From: Aegilops tauschii subsp. strangulata
Taxonomy: Eukaryota; Streptophyta; Magnoliopsida; Poales; Poaceae
Assembly: GCF_002575655.3 (NCBI RefSeq)
Contig: NC_053035.3
Coordinates: forward strand, 89,243,322-89,307,321
DNA length: 64,000 nt
Direction: 5' to 3'
Within the stretch, counting starts at the first letter, position 1; every line of letters begins with the position of its first letter. Of the stretch, positions 12,301 to 25,277 are shown piece by piece. A model generated the notes under the pieces. The model had not been told where the DNA came from. It saw nothing but the letters and a program-made list of their open reading frames with translations, and made no database searches. The translations under genes were made by a program, and so were the position numbers.

Positions 12301-13210
12301 GCAGGCGTCGAAGCGGCCTCGGGGAAGGCCGGAGCTGAGCCGGGCGGCGAGCTGGATCTCCGGCGGCCGAGGAGGGGAAAAGCAGCGGGGGCGGCGCTTC
12401 GGGGCCCTTCCGGTAGCGTGGCTCGGTGAGGAGGTAGGGAACGAGGTGGCGGAGCTCGGGGATAGCTCGGGGTGGCTCGGCGAACATGGTGGACACGGTG
12501 ACAGCGAGCGGCGGCGACGGTCTCGCTCGGGTGGCTGCGGGCGCGAGCGCTGGGGGAGAGGGAGGAAACAGAGAGGGGGGGAAAGAAGCAGGGGTGTCGT
12601 GGCGCTCTCGGCGCCCTCCAGCAGCAGCGGCGGCAAGCAGGAGGTGGACGCACGGCGGTGCGCGCGCGTCGGGCATGTGCCCGTCCTTCTGGCAAGGAGG
12701 AAGACGACATGAGGAGGCCAACTCGGCCGCGACAGGTAAGCCAGGTAAGGTTTCTGCTCTCTTTTTTATCTTCTGTTCTGTTTTCTTTTTATTTATTTCT
12801 TTCTTCCACTGTTTTGAATTCAGACAAATTCAAACAATGCCAAAAAGTTTCTGAAATATTATATGATACAGGTATGGACCCTGCTAAAAGCACATAATTG
12901 ATTTCAGAAGTATTTGAATTTATATTCTAAATATATGAATATAAATTCAAACTCAAATACAATAGTGATTTAAATTCAGTGCCCAAAATATTCCATAAAA
13001 ATGTTCATCATTTTTGGTTGGGCTCCAAACCTTTGCCAAAATATAACCAACATTATTTAAGGCTATTTCGAAAACATTGAATGCATTTTTAGGGTTTTTC
13101 CCCTTAATTGATTTTGAGGCTTTGAAATTCCCTCAATTCCAATTTCTTGAATTTAACAAGATGCATGATGCTGATGCAACTAGTTACAGACAAATTCTAG
13201 GGCTGTGACA
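9332..13210 (-). repeat. 3' LTR of the LARD-like element
   Basis: 3,879 bp, beginning TGTCACAGCCC on the minus strand at 13,210 and ending CCTGACA at 9,332. It contains a GC-rich core (about 12,000-12,740) flanked by AT-rich sequence, and short GGGCTGTAGCAG repeats near 9,640-9,800. Relative to the 5' LTR it lacks about 300 bp (counterpart 19,278-19,580) and about 25 bp (counterpart near 20,295-20,325), the latter between short GCCA repeats. Long ORFs in the GC-rich core exist on both strands and are compositional. Confidence 0.88.
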
Positions 13211-13250
13211 ACTCACCCCCACTAAACAAGAATCTCGTCCCGAGATTCAA
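13211..13250 (-). promoter_or_regulatory. Polypurine tract and conserved pre-LTR motif of the LARD
   Basis: On the minus strand a GAATCTCGGGACGAGATTC palindrome (8-bp arms, 13,230-13,248) is followed by a short AT stretch and GTGGGGGTGAGT directly abutting the LTR. A polypurine tract primes plus-strand DNA synthesis. The chromovirus has a closely similar arrangement at 48,180-48,218, where it overlaps the end of pol. Confidence 0.75.
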
Positions 13251-16200
13251 GACGTGAGGTAAGAAGACAGAGGGAACACAAAGCTAACACGATCTTCATG
13301 ATCCAAACTCCCTTCCCAAAGATGTTGATTCATTCCTTCAAATTGATCTTGACGTCCTTGCTTTCGAGATCTTCATCCAACTATGATGACGGAAGAGAGG
13401 AAACTCGACAGAATTCGACCTTCACGAAGATCAGCGATACACGATCAACTCATGGAATGAGACGAAAGAACTTCTCTTGAGCCGAGACACAAGACACACA
13501 TCAGGGGTGAAAGGAAATAGTGTCGATGGCTCAACTTGGTAGGAAATAATTCCATGCTCGATCACGGCGTAACAAGGAGTTAACTGTCATGATTCCACAA
13601 CGGGGCACCTTAGGGAAGGTGACTCGTAGAATTATTCCCTTGAGTGGCAAAAAGAATTACTTTTGATAAATAGATCACTGAAACTCTTCATACCAGGCTA
13701 GGCAATTCACAAGCGGCCGTCTGAAGGAGTTTGAAAGAGTGGCATACTCAGACTAGAATGGATGATGTGGACTACCTTGTTGTAGACAACGCAATGGATG
13801 ATTTTGCTTATCATCAAAAATGGATGGGACCCATGGTATGTCCACTTTTAAAGATGATCTTGGACAACAACTGCTAATAAGGTAGCCGATGGGAAATTGG
13901 CACAATGGCGGTGCAAGCTGGGAACAAAATGCAACTATTGGGAATGTTTCAACCATCATATCTGCCTGAGATTCAGATCCAATTGGTGATAGGATACTTC
14001 AGACTCAGCATGTCTGAAAAGAAAGTTTGCAAGACAAATCGACGAGATGACGTTGCGAGATTCTCGGGAAATGAACTACGATAGCAAGCTCCAAAACATG
14101 AGCTGATTGTGCTACATACATGTGAGCATGTTGTCCAAGACAAGCATGATCACATGGTAGTCTTGCAATAAAACACTACCGAGTTTTGATTGGGAACCAT
14201 CATTGAGATAACGAAGTCTTGTGCATATCCGTCTGGGCCCTTCAGGATTAGCGCATGAACTTCTTTTCTTTGAAAAAATAAATCAATGGCTTGGTGTGCT
14301 AGGGAATACATATGGAGTGGAGGTAATTAATCTACCAAACCATAGAATACATTCGCACATGCATAACTGACTTGGGATGGTACCAGAGGAAACAAAACCA
14401 ATCTTTCTCGAACTCACGGCGGCAACTTGCACCAAATGCACATGAATTCGAGGAAGCCACTTCTTCCATCCAAGCATAAGCTTCATGAACGGAACATGAA
14501 GGCATTGCTTACACAGTCTCCAACACTAGGTTGATGTTCAACATGAATCATGGGGGAGACAAGATGCTGCTGATGGGCTCAACAGCAACTCATCAGAATT
14601 TTCCATATCACTGGAATTCCACCATTATGTGAACAATGTGATGGTATTGGTCAGACCAAAGGATGTAATGGTGTATGCTCGAGGAACAACCACGAGTAAG
14701 ACAACATTATGAATATCGTTGGTTCTAACTTGATTTGACGATAGCCCACACTCAAATCGAGGTTTGGACAAGACGATAGATTCAACAACCGATCACGAGG
14801 AACAACCGATGAAGATATCATCTCTCATCATCACACACACACGCAAGATATCGCCTTTGGAGTGAACTAAGTGGATTAAGCTTTTATCTGCCAACTATCC
14901 AAGTTGTTGTTTTAGCTTAACCAATTAGTCCAGAGGTATCTAACACGGATTCTTGGAGAAAGAGTGGTTTACAAGAAAACCAAGTTGATCACGAACTCAA
15001 CATAGCGGTTAGGTGACAACCTGGTAATACTTCCAAGAAGATATTCAGAAAATCATGAACCACCGATATGCAATTAAGCTCGAGAACAATCTTGCTTTTC
15101 AGGGCAAGACGATTTGATCAAAAGAGCGAGGGACTGACACAATCCTAACTCATTGATCGAAGTGTGCACCAGGAAAAATGGACTAGGTAGCACGATCAGT
15201 CTTAGAAGGATAATTCAATAACCAGCATGCTAAGAATGAGAGTATTGTCCATTAACTACCAAGCAACTGGGTTGCTAGGAGTATTGATTTCACACATCAC
15301 GGTTCACTTGTCAGCATTCTGGTCACAACAACACGGAGACCGATGAATGAATAATTATGGCGAGGGGTATCACTATACCCAGAATTCATAAGATGGTGTG
15401 CAATTCCCATTACATTCTTGATATAAAGATGGTAATATCCCAAGGTAGAACAGATCAAAGGCTGGATTGGCAATTTGATCTGCGGAATACAATTGCTTTG
15501 ACCCAATCCTAGCTATGGATGAGGTACTGGAGTTTGTTTCTCCTAGTCATTCCGAAACAGAATAGCTGAACAGACCACAGGGATAATAGGCATCGACGAA
15601 CGAATGCAGACATACTCTAGACTATCGATTGATAGACAATGGTCGGAATACAAGTGAAGAGTAACAACTCAGGGAACATATATCTTTCTGAGTTGTGGAT
15701 GCATAGATTAGTACGTCGAGCAAAGCTCAACATTTCTTCTGGATAACCCGTGCAGAAAGGTAGAACTGGCAGATTCACAATGTAGAATGGAGAACTCATT
15801 AAGAGCAGTCTGGTTGTGATCTTTTGGTTCAAGAACTTCTGCCATAAGCAGTTCATGGTATTTGGAAGAAGGAAATACCACGAACCACGAGGACTGTCGC
15901 AAGGTTACTAATATCCTAAAGGAACTAGCAAACACTATCAACGGGAGGTGAGTGGAGTGAATCTTGGGTTCAAAACCCAGGAATAGAATACCTACTAACT
16001 AAATGGCATCATGGGATGCTTTCGAGAATGGCGGCCAGAATCATCACATTGGGACACAAAATAGGCTAGATTACCAGGTCATCCTCTAAGACACCTAGGG
16101 TCATAATAATAGCTCCAACATATACGTCGAGGCAAAAGAGTACCTCAACTCACTGGTTAGTGTGGTTTATCTGGCCCAGAGAAACATCGGGAACAGAAAG

Positions 16201-16621
16201 ATGGGAGTTGCAAATGCATCAGACTAGTAAGAAACCTGGGATGACTCGGACAGCATAATGGCTGTAAATGCTCGGAAAAAGATTTGAGACATTCACAAGG
16301 ATTTGCATAGTGACTTAACAACATCATATCAAGGTTCTGGTTCAACTGACAACATACTAAAAGTAGTAGAAACTGAACTGAGGCTTGAATCCATCAATCG
16401 TACGAGTCTATGGATTAGTAACACGTGATCCTGATAGAAAGACAAGAAGCCTAGTTCATAATCCCCGTAGAAGAGAAGAGATTGACTCAGATCAGAAGGC
16501 CATAGGGTAAAGGAGTAAAAAGAGCCTTACGTTCCCTCCCACAATCAATTCCCTTACATATAACTAAAGCATTTCTAGACTCAATTTCGACCAGTTGGCT
16601 TGGTAATCCTACAGGCAGTCA

Positions 16622-16634
16622 GGCTCTGATACCA
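16622..16634 (-). promoter_or_regulatory. Primer-binding site (initiator tRNA-Met) of the LARD
   Basis: The minus strand reads TGGTATCAGAGCC four bases inside the 5' LTR, a 13-nt perfect complement of the plant initiator tRNA-Met 3' end. It fixes element orientation and marks 16,639-20,809 as the 5' LTR. Confidence 0.88.
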
Positions 16635-16638
16635 AAGC

Positions 16639-19600
16639 TGTCAGGACCCCGATCCTAAGTCATACCGATCTAGCATGTAACACATCATATCACTTTGCGG
16701 CCTCACGAACGGTACTCCCACGGGTACCACCTTACCTAGCCCGGGACCGTTTGCGCCTTTTGGCTCACGTATATGATAGTGTCGCTAGCATCCATATGAC
16801 AGAGAACCCGGGCCGACATGACTAGTCGTAAACCCAAAGTGGCACTAACTTACAGGGACAGGCATACATGACCCAGCAATGAACGTGTCGGTCATCAGCG
16901 AGTGAATTCGGGCTGTAGCAACTGGGCTAGCAGGATTCCAGGGATCCGGGCTGTAGCAGGCTAACAGGACTCCAAAAGACACCCCGTGACATTTCCCTGA
17001 AGGGACAGACACAGAATCGAAGAAGGACACATGCCGGCCAGTCTAAGTGTTCCGGAGCAGTAGCGACTGGGCTAACAGGACTCCGGTAACCCGGGCTGTA
17101 GCAGACTACCATGGCTCAGTGGAAGCACCAGACTACATTTCCCCATAAGAGAGGCTACCAAGGATAGACAACTAGGTTGTCGGATCCCACACATACCAAG
17201 CATTTCAATCATACACACAATATGCTCGATATGTGTAAATACAACATGGCATCACAACATGACTCTACGACTCAAAGTATTTATTCATTAGGCTCCGAGG
17301 AGCGAGATATTACAAACATGGGTCTCATGACCCAACATGCAGAGCATACAAGTCAAAGCACATGCGGAAGCTTAACATGTCTGAGCACAGACTTCTATAA
17401 ATGAAAAAGGCCGAGAAGCCTGACTATCTACCAGATCCTGCTGCGGGCACAAGATCATAGCTGAGGTATCTAGCTAAATGTCGAAGTCCGCGCGGAACTA
17501 CTAGCGAGACTAGAGTCTCTCTGCAAAACATAAATTAAGCAAACGTGAGTACAAATGTACCCAGCAAGACTTACATCAGAACTAACTACATATGCATCGG
17601 TATCAACAAAGGGGGTGGTGGAGTTTAACTGCAGCAAGCCAGCTTTGACTCGATGGCTAACCCTAACTACAATTACACGTAACTCTTTTGAGGTTGCGCA
17701 CACGAGTCCACTTATGCACCAAATCGATACACCACTATGGATCAGTTCCCGTCTCCCTACGAGAACGCCATCCATAGCACTCACGCTTATCTTGCACATT
17801 TTAGAGTATCCACTTTCACTTGTCTATGAATTGTACAGGCAACCAAGAAGTCCTTTACCGCGGACGCGGCTATTCGAATAGATGATGTTAACCCTGCAGG
17901 GGTGTACTTCTTCACACACGCTCTCACCACTTACCGTCGTTTACACGACATGTACTCGGCAACCTTCAAGAGGAAGCCCAACGAGGGTGTCAGCCATGGC
18001 CTACCCAAACACTCAAGTCTCTAGTCCAGGTTTATCGCCTATTCAGGTTCCATCCGCAGGGAGTCCGGCCGAGGTTTCCACATACGGCCCCGAACGATGT
18101 GTACAGGGTTCCGCGACACCAAACGGGGCGCCCGGCATACCCGGCCATGTGCCTACCGCATCACAGCCCACCCCTCGGGTCAGTGTTGCGCACGGCCTCC
18201 AACATACTACAAACACCAGAAACTACTTGCAACTCCTGGACAGAGGACAAGGGTGGTTAAGAAGCCGAGAGGGGCACTTAAGCATTCCAATGCGTGGTAG
18301 TAGCTGTTCATGGATCACAAACACAGAACTCGGTTCCTGAAGACGGCTGCAATGAGACAACCCACCATGTACTCCTACATGGCCTCTCACCGCTACCTTT
18401 ACCAAATCGTGTTCACACACTTAGCTCACACACAATAGGACATGTTCATCACCATTCCAATTCATTCCCGATGAATCAGACCTGACTCAACTCTAAGCAG
18501 TAGCAGGCATGACAAACAAGCATGAATGAGTAGGCACATCAGGTCTCAAACAACTCCTACTCATGCTAGTGGGTTTCATCTATTTACCGTGGCAATGACA
18601 GGTCATGCAGAGGAAAAGGGGTCCAGCTACCGCAGCATGTAACAGTTGAATCGTTGTTGTCCTTATGAAGTAAAAGAGAGCAGGAGCGAGCGAGTGGGAT
18701 TGTATCAGAATGAACAAGGGGGTTTTGCTTGCCTGGCACTTCTGAAGATAGTATAGCTCATCAATCACGTCATCGGAACACGTCTATCGAGAGGGAACAA
18801 CCACCGACGAACAAAGAAGAAACTCAATCAATGCCATGCAACAATATGATGCATGAATGTGACTTGGCAATATGTTGTTGATTGGCCAAATGCAACTAGC
18901 AACAAGTTAAATGGAGTTGGTTTGAACACTAGGTTCAAATTCAAACTCCATATGTGCTTTCTTAAATGCCATTTAATTGAATTGTCCTAAACATAGGACA
19001 TAAGTTTCTCTAACATGCATGCAAATGCCATAAACAGATTCTTTGGATTTTTCTGATCATTTTTCATATATAAATTATTTCCATTGGAGTAATAGATTAT
19101 TTTCTATGGATTTTTGAAGTTTAAGTCATTTTCTGGAATTTCTGGTTATTTCGAAAATAAACTAATTGCAGAAAAGATTAACTATGTCAGCACTACGTCA
19201 GCATGACGTCAGCGAGTCAACAGGGCTGGTCCAAGTCAAACCTGACCAGAGGGGCCCATTAGTTAGTGTCACATTGCTGGCTCGTGTGGCTGACAGGTGG
19301 GCCCGGTCAACGGCCACGTCAGCAGGGTCAATTCTGACGCGTGGGTCCACTGGAATCAGATTAGGTCTAACTAATTTCATTAGTAGATTAATTAAACCGG
19401 TGGGGCCCGGCTGTCATTGGCCCAGGTGTTAATCTAAATGGTAATTAGTTTCTAATGGCCGGATTAGGCCGGCGGGTACTCGCCGGCGTAAGCAGAGGCG
19501 GCGGCGTTGCCCGTCCGGCCAACTCCGGCGACGGGAGCAAGCGGGGCTGGTCTCGTTGGAACTGCCCGATGCAGCGCGTCCAATGGTGGTGGTTGCAGGG

Positions 19601-20809
19601 GCTGGGGTGGCAGAGACGACGGCGAGGAGCTCGGCCGCAGCGGCCGGCGTTCGGGTGTGCGCGGGAGCGCAGCTGCGCTGTCCAAACGGGCAGGGCGAAG
19701 CACTGGAGATGCTCTAGGCGGTGCAGTGAGCTTGGTGGACACGCGCCCGGGACCAAATGGTCACCGGAGCGGCGGCGGCGGCGAGCGCAGGCGGCGGCGG
19801 TGTTTGGTCATCGGCGAAACGGCGACTACGGCGTGCAACCGAGAAAACGGAGGGGGGGAGGAGCAGCAGCTCACAGCAGTTGCAGCAGGCGTCGAAGCGG
19901 CCTTGGGGAAGGCCGGAGCTGAGCGGGGCAGCGAAGCAGATCTCTGGCGGCCGAGGAGGGGAAAAGCGGCGGGGGCGGTGCTTCGGGGCCCTTCCGGTAG
20001 CGTGGCTCGGTGAGGAGGTAGGGAACGAGGTGGCGGAGCTCGGGGATAGCTCGGGGAACACGGTGGACGCGGTGACAGCGAGCAGCGGCGACGGTCTCGC
20101 TTGGGTGGCTGCGGGCGTGAGCGCTGGGGGAGAGGGAGGAACCAGAGAGGGGGGGAAAGAGCAGGGGTGTCGTGGCGCTCTTGGCGCCCTCCAGCAGCAG
20201 CGGCGGCAAGCAGGAGGGGGACGCACGGTGGTGCGTGCGCGTCGGGCACGCGCCCGTCCTTCTGGCAAGGAGGAAGACGACATGAGGAGGCCAGTGGGCT
20301 GGCCACCAGGTGGGCTAGCCAACTGGGCCGCGACAGGTAAGCCAGGTAAGGTTTCTGCTCTTTTTTATCTTCTGTTCTGTTTTCTTTTCATTTCTTTCTT
20401 TCTGCCACTGTTTCGAATTCAGACAAATTCAAACAATGCCAAAAAGTTTCTGAAATATTATATCATACAGGTATGGATCCTACTAAAAGCACATAATTGA
20501 TTTCAGAAGTATTTGAATTTATATTCCAAATATATGAATATAAATTCAAACTCAAATACAATAGTGATTCAAATTCAGTGCCCAAAATATTCCATAAAAA
20601 TGTTCATCATTTTTGGTTGGGCTCAAAACCTTTGCCAAAATATAACCAACATTATTTAAGGCTATTTTGGAAACATTGAATGCATTTTTAGGGTTTTTCC
20701 CCTTAATTGATTTTGAGGCTTTGAAATTCCCTCAATTCCAATTTCTTGAATTTAACAAGATGCATGATGCTAATGCAACTAGTTACACACAAATTCTAGG
20801 GCTGTGACA
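16639..20809 (-). repeat. 5' LTR of the LARD-like element
   Basis: 4,171 bp, the longer of the two copies. It has the same AT-rich/GC-rich/AT-rich organisation as the left copy; the segment 19,278-19,580 is present only here. No clear TATA box could be singled out by eye. Confidence 0.88.
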
Positions 20810-21033
20810 ACTTGATGCGAAAGACCCGAAGATGGCAGCATACCGAAACGCTTTACTCAACATATTAGCTCGGTTTGAAGGGCTCGAGTGTCACCACGTG
20901 GCCCGGGAGAGTAATCAGGCAGCATACAACCTAGCTCGAATGGGCGCTAAACGCGACCCCGTCCCGCCGAATACCTACATGGAGAGTCTCTTTAAGCCAT
21001 CCGTGGTATGGCTGGATGAGAGCGGACATACTA
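20810..21033 (+). pseudogene. pol: B pol part 2: end of archaeal-type RNase H
   Basis: Codons resume right after the LARD. The segment reads AAYRNALLNILARFEGLECH and then VARESNQAAYNLARMGAKRD, the C-terminal half of the second RNase H of Tat-lineage elements. It continues into the linker (LFKPSVVWLDES) and is cut at 21,033 by the solo LTR. No stop lies inside this short piece. Confidence 0.85.
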
Positions 21034-24000
21034 TGTAACGCCCACGATGCGGCTATATCTCTCACGTGTCGAGGCAGGACTTAGAGGCATAACCGCATTG
21101 TAGGTTTTGTCGCAAGAGGGGCAATCTTCACACAATCCCATGTACTGAATAAGAAAGGGATAAAGAGTTTGCTTACAATCGCCACTTCACACAAATAACA
21201 AGTTGAACATACATCATCCAGAGTACAATCAAGGTCCGACTACGGAACCAAAATAAAAGAAGAAAACCCCAAATGCTAGATCCCCGATCGTCCCAACTGG
21301 GCTCCATTACTGATCAACAGGAAACGAAACATAGTAACGACCAAGGTCCTCGTCGAACTCCCACTTGAGCTCGGTTGCGTCACCTGCACTGGTATCGTCG
21401 ACACCTACAACTGTTTTGGTAGAATCTGTGAGTGACGAGGACTCAGCAATCTCACACCTGCGAGATCAAGACTATTTAAGCTTATGGGTAGGAAAGGGGT
21501 AATGTGGTGGAGCTACAGCAAGCACTAAGCATATATGGTGGCTAACATACGCAAATGAGAGCGAGAAGAGAGCAACGCAACGGTCGAGAAGCTAGAAGTG
21601 ATCAAGAAGTGATCCTGAAACTACTTACGTTCATACATAACCCAAACCGTGTTCACTTCCCGAACTCCGCCGAAAAGAGACCATCACGGCTACACACGCG
21701 GTTGATGTATTTTAATTAAGTCAAGTGTCAAGTTCTCTACAACCGGACATTAACAAATTCCCATCTGCCACATAACCGCGGGCACGGCTCTCGAGAGTTT
21801 ATACACTGCACGGGTGTCCCAACTTAGCCCATAACAAGCTCTCACGGTCAACGAAGGATATTCCTTCTCCCAGGAAGACCCGATCATACTAGGAATCCCG
21901 GTTACAAGACATTTTGACAATGGTAAAACAAGACCAGCAAAGCCGCCCGAATGTGCCGACAAATCCCGATAGGAGCTGCACATATCTCGTTCTCAGGGCA
22001 CACCGGATGAGCAGTCCGTACAACTAAAACCAACCCTCAAGTTTCCCCGAGGCGGCGCTGCAAGGGGATCTAGTTTAGACCAACACTCAGAGGAGCACTG
22101 GCCCGGGGGTTTAAAATAAAGATGACCCTTGAGTCCGCGGAACCCAAGGGAAAAAGGCTTAGGTAGGCAAATGGTAAAACCAAGGTTGGGCCTTGCTGGA
22201 GGAGTTTTATTCAAGGTGAACTATCAAGGGGTTCCCATAACATCCAACCGCGTAAGGAACGCAAAATCAAGGAACATAACACCGGTATGACGGAAACTAG
22301 GGCGGCAAGAGTGGAACAAAACACCAGGCATAAGGCCGAGCCTTCCACCCTTTACCAAGTATATAGATGCATTAATTAAATAAGAGATATTGTGATATCC
22401 CAAAATATCCATGTTTCAACATGGAACCAACTTCATCTTCACCTGCAACTAGCAACGCTATAAGAAGGGCTGAGCAAACGCAGTAACTTAGCCAAACAAC
22501 GGTTTGCTAGGAAAGGATGGTTAGAGGCTTGACATGGCAATATGGGAGGCATGATATAGCAAGTGGTAGGTAGCGCGGCATAGCAATAGAGCGAACAACT
22601 AGCAAGCAAAGATAGAAGTGAGTTCGAGGGTATGGTCATCTTGCCTGAGATCCCGCAAGGAAGAAGGACAAGTCCATGAAGAAGACAAACGGACGTAGTC
22701 GAACGGATCCTCACAATCGCAATGTAACCGAAACTATCAAGGAGAAGCGCAACCAGAAAGAAGCAAACATCATGGTAAACAACCATCACATAAACATGGC
22801 ATGATGCACAATCAAGTATGATGCATGTCCAGTTTAATGAGGCATGGCATGGCAAGGTGCACAAACAATACTACAAATTAAGTGGAGCTCAATATGCAAC
22901 GACTTGCAGATTGACGAAACACCACATTCAAGTTATTTAGTTTGCTCTCGTTTAGGAACAAGACAATATTAAATGTTGGTTAACATGGCAAGAGGTGAAG
23001 CATAATTAAACAACCTATCTAGGCAAGTTTAAATGAGGCCGGAAATAACAAACGACAATTCCGGAAAATCCCCATATGCATAAATAGCAATTTAAAGGAA
23101 ACAACAATTATGAACATTTTTAAATGTTGTTATCATGATGCGGATGACAATGCAAGTTTTATGCCATTTTATGAAAATGTTGACATGAGCATGTTATGAA
23201 GCATTTGTCACCGTGGTGGAAGAAAGGGGTGACACGGCAACGAATCTGAAAATGATGCCACGACAACATATCGGTTCCGGTAGCTCATGGAGATACCGGT
23301 GCAAAAGGAACCGTGCGGATGTGCGAAACATGCTAGAGATGGTGGGGTGCTCCCGACTACCGGGTTCCCACGGGTTAGTGGCATGGAAACGAGTGACAAT
23401 TCGGACACGGTGCAAACGGTGCATCTCATACAACACATGCATTCGGTCCACGGCGGTCGTCTCGTCATTATACCTTTGAAGCGTGCGTTTCGAGGCGGTT
23501 CAAAAATGTCGAGGGAAGTAGTCGTTCACGGGTCATAGTGGAAGTAGTCATTCTCGCGACGGTAGTGGAAGTAGTGGTACACGTTTCGTAGTCGTGCACA
23601 TTCCGTAGATGTTCGGGGTCACGGCGAGGAACTTGACGTCCACGAAGTCTTCGAGGGTCGACGGTAGTCGTACACAGCAACCGTAGTTGAACTTGTAGGG
23701 CCGTCAATGTCGTGGTACTTGGTGCAATGCACGGGATGGTATCCCAACAATTGTCAGAGAGGGACTTGACGCATCAAAGGTCTTCGGTGCCATGATACTT
23801 GGCGGGTCGTCATGTAGACGTAGTACTTCCGAAGAGGAACTTGGCGCGTCTAAAATCTTCGGGGATAGTCCTTGGACATGCGGTGGTCTCCTCGGGTCAA
23901 TAGTGATATGCAAGGGCCAGAACGCCTGGCGGCTTCGGCTGCTCAAGGCCATGGAGATGACAGGCAGCAGGAGGCTGCTAGTGGAGGCAAAGCCACGACG

Positions 24001-25277
24001 AGGAGGCCCTGCTCCTGCAGCTGCAAGTGGTGGACGGACACAGGCAGCGACAAGGCTTCGGGCGCGAGGGAGAAGGAGCCGCTGCGAGGTGGCTGACGGA
24101 GGAGAGCATCTCACGCGTAGGGAAAGAGGTTGAGGCTGGTGCTTCCTTGGGCACGAGGTGTCGGACGACGAGCTTGCTCCGGCGAGCTGGTCACCAGCGC
24201 GGGGGAGGCGGCCAGTGGGAACAAAGTAGCGGGGCGAAGCAGAGCCAATGGCGCAGCGGAGTGGAGCTTGACGGCGAGGACTTGAAGCATGGCTCCGACA
24301 ACGCCGGGAACAGTGAAGACGGGTGGATCCGGTCAGCCGGCGCCGGATCCGGGCAAACAGCAGCGCGAACGGAGGCTCAGGGCGGAGGAGCTCGGGCGCG
24401 GGACGGCGGCCTGGTGGCGTTGGCGCTCCTGCGGGTGTTCATGGCGGCGGCGGCCTCCTGCTGGTCAGGTGGCTGGACTCCGGCGACGAGAGGAGGCAAA
24501 GGGGAATGGGACGAGGGCGCGGCGCTGGTCTCTCTCTCTCTCTCTCACGGCGCATCGAGGGAAGAGGGGATCGAGCAGGGCTCTCCTTCCATCTTGGGTT
24601 AAGAGGAGAGGGTGGCTGGGCCTAGCGGATGGACCTAAATGGCCTACTGGGCTGCTGGGAGGAAGGATGGGCCGGCCTGGGCTGTCTCTCTCCTCTCTCT
24701 CTCATACCTTCTTTAACAGAAAAGAATTAGAGAGAAGACAAGAAAGAGAGGGTTAGGGAAAGAAGTTGGACATGGGGATTATTTTCCCGGACTCACAAAA
24801 ATGTGCTTGTTCCGAGAAAATACAAAATGCCATGATTAAAATATTTAAATTCAAACTCATTTGGTTTGAATTCAAATTATTTGAATAGGAAGTGAGGGTT
24901 GGGAAGGTCCAAAAATGTTCGGATTTTTGGTGGAGCTCCGGAATATGATGAAAGAATATATGGCAAGGTTGGAGACCAAGAATTAAGATAACAAAGGCAT
25001 TGGGATAATTTGCAAGTGTGTTATGGTGATTTCCAAATTAAAGAAATATTTAATATAACTCCCTAATATTGGGAGGATATGTTATAAAGAGAAGTCACCC
25101 TTCCCTCGATTTAAATATATCAACCATCTATGCAATTTTATTAGTGGAGTTGAGATGCAAAGATTAATGACATGATGACATGATGCAATGCAAAAATAAA
25201 AGAGCAAGCACAAAAGAAACACACGGTGATCACGAAAATATGGAAGTCTTCTGAAGCGTCAGTCTCGGGGCGTCACA
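21034..25277. mobile_element. Solo LTR (4.2 kb) with perfect TSD
   Basis: Starts TGTAACGCCC, ends GGGGCGTCACA and is flanked on both sides by TACTA (21,029-21,033 and 25,278-25,282). There is one LTR-like unit with no internal domain, primer-binding site or second copy, as produced by LTR-LTR recombination. B's frame continues cleanly when one TACTA is removed. AT-rich ends surround a GC-rich core (about 23,870-24,640) carrying ORFs with compositional bias only. Size and zoning resemble the LARD LTRs, but I see no clear sequence identity. Orientation is undetermined; the layout hints at minus. Confidence 0.85.

Larger units (their letters stand above)
13211..16638 (-). other. Non-coding internal domain of the LARD
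   Basis: 3,428 bp with no reading frame resembling gag, protease, RT, RNase H or integrase on either strand; the longest frames are under 80 codons and unrelated to retroelement proteins. In described LARDs the internal domain is conserved as RNA structure and packaging sequence rather than protein. Nothing else is recognised here. Confidence 0.75.
9332..20809 (-). mobile_element. LARD-like non-coding LTR retrotransposon (Sukkula/Erika-type)
   Basis: Two long direct repeats, TGTCAGG...CTGTGACA as read on the plus strand, bound 3.4 kb without coding capacity. A perfect 13-nt initiator-Met tRNA primer-binding site next to the right LTR and a purine tract next to the left LTR put the element on the minus strand. 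Flanking 5-mers are ATTCG (9,327-9,331) and ACTTG (20,810-20,814), a TSD with two transitions. LTRs of 3.9-4.2 kb with an ORF-less internal domain are the definition of large retrotransposon derivatives. LTR copies differ by several percent by eye plus indels, so the insertion is older than the chromovirus. It sits in the second RNase H of B. Confidence 0.88.

Noticed and set aside
11887..12721. Long overlapping ORFs on both strands in a GC-rich block (up to 269 codons)
   Set aside because: The block is part of the LARD LTR. Its counterpart at 19,455-20,500 has different frames and lengths, all frames are Gly/Arg/Ser/Pro-biased, and no domain is seen.
15297..16345. Short minus-strand ORFs in the LARD interior as possible gag-pol remnants
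   Set aside because: No retroelement motif could be recognised in any frame.
19166..20500. Gene-like ORFs up to 247 codons near a possible exon-intron structure
   Set aside because: Same LTR repeat as above; reading frames are not conserved between the two LTRs.
23704..24756. Plus and minus ORFs of 100-190 codons in the solo LTR
   Set aside because: Low-complexity composition in a GC-rich LTR core; bounded by the LTR and TSD, with no recognisable protein.
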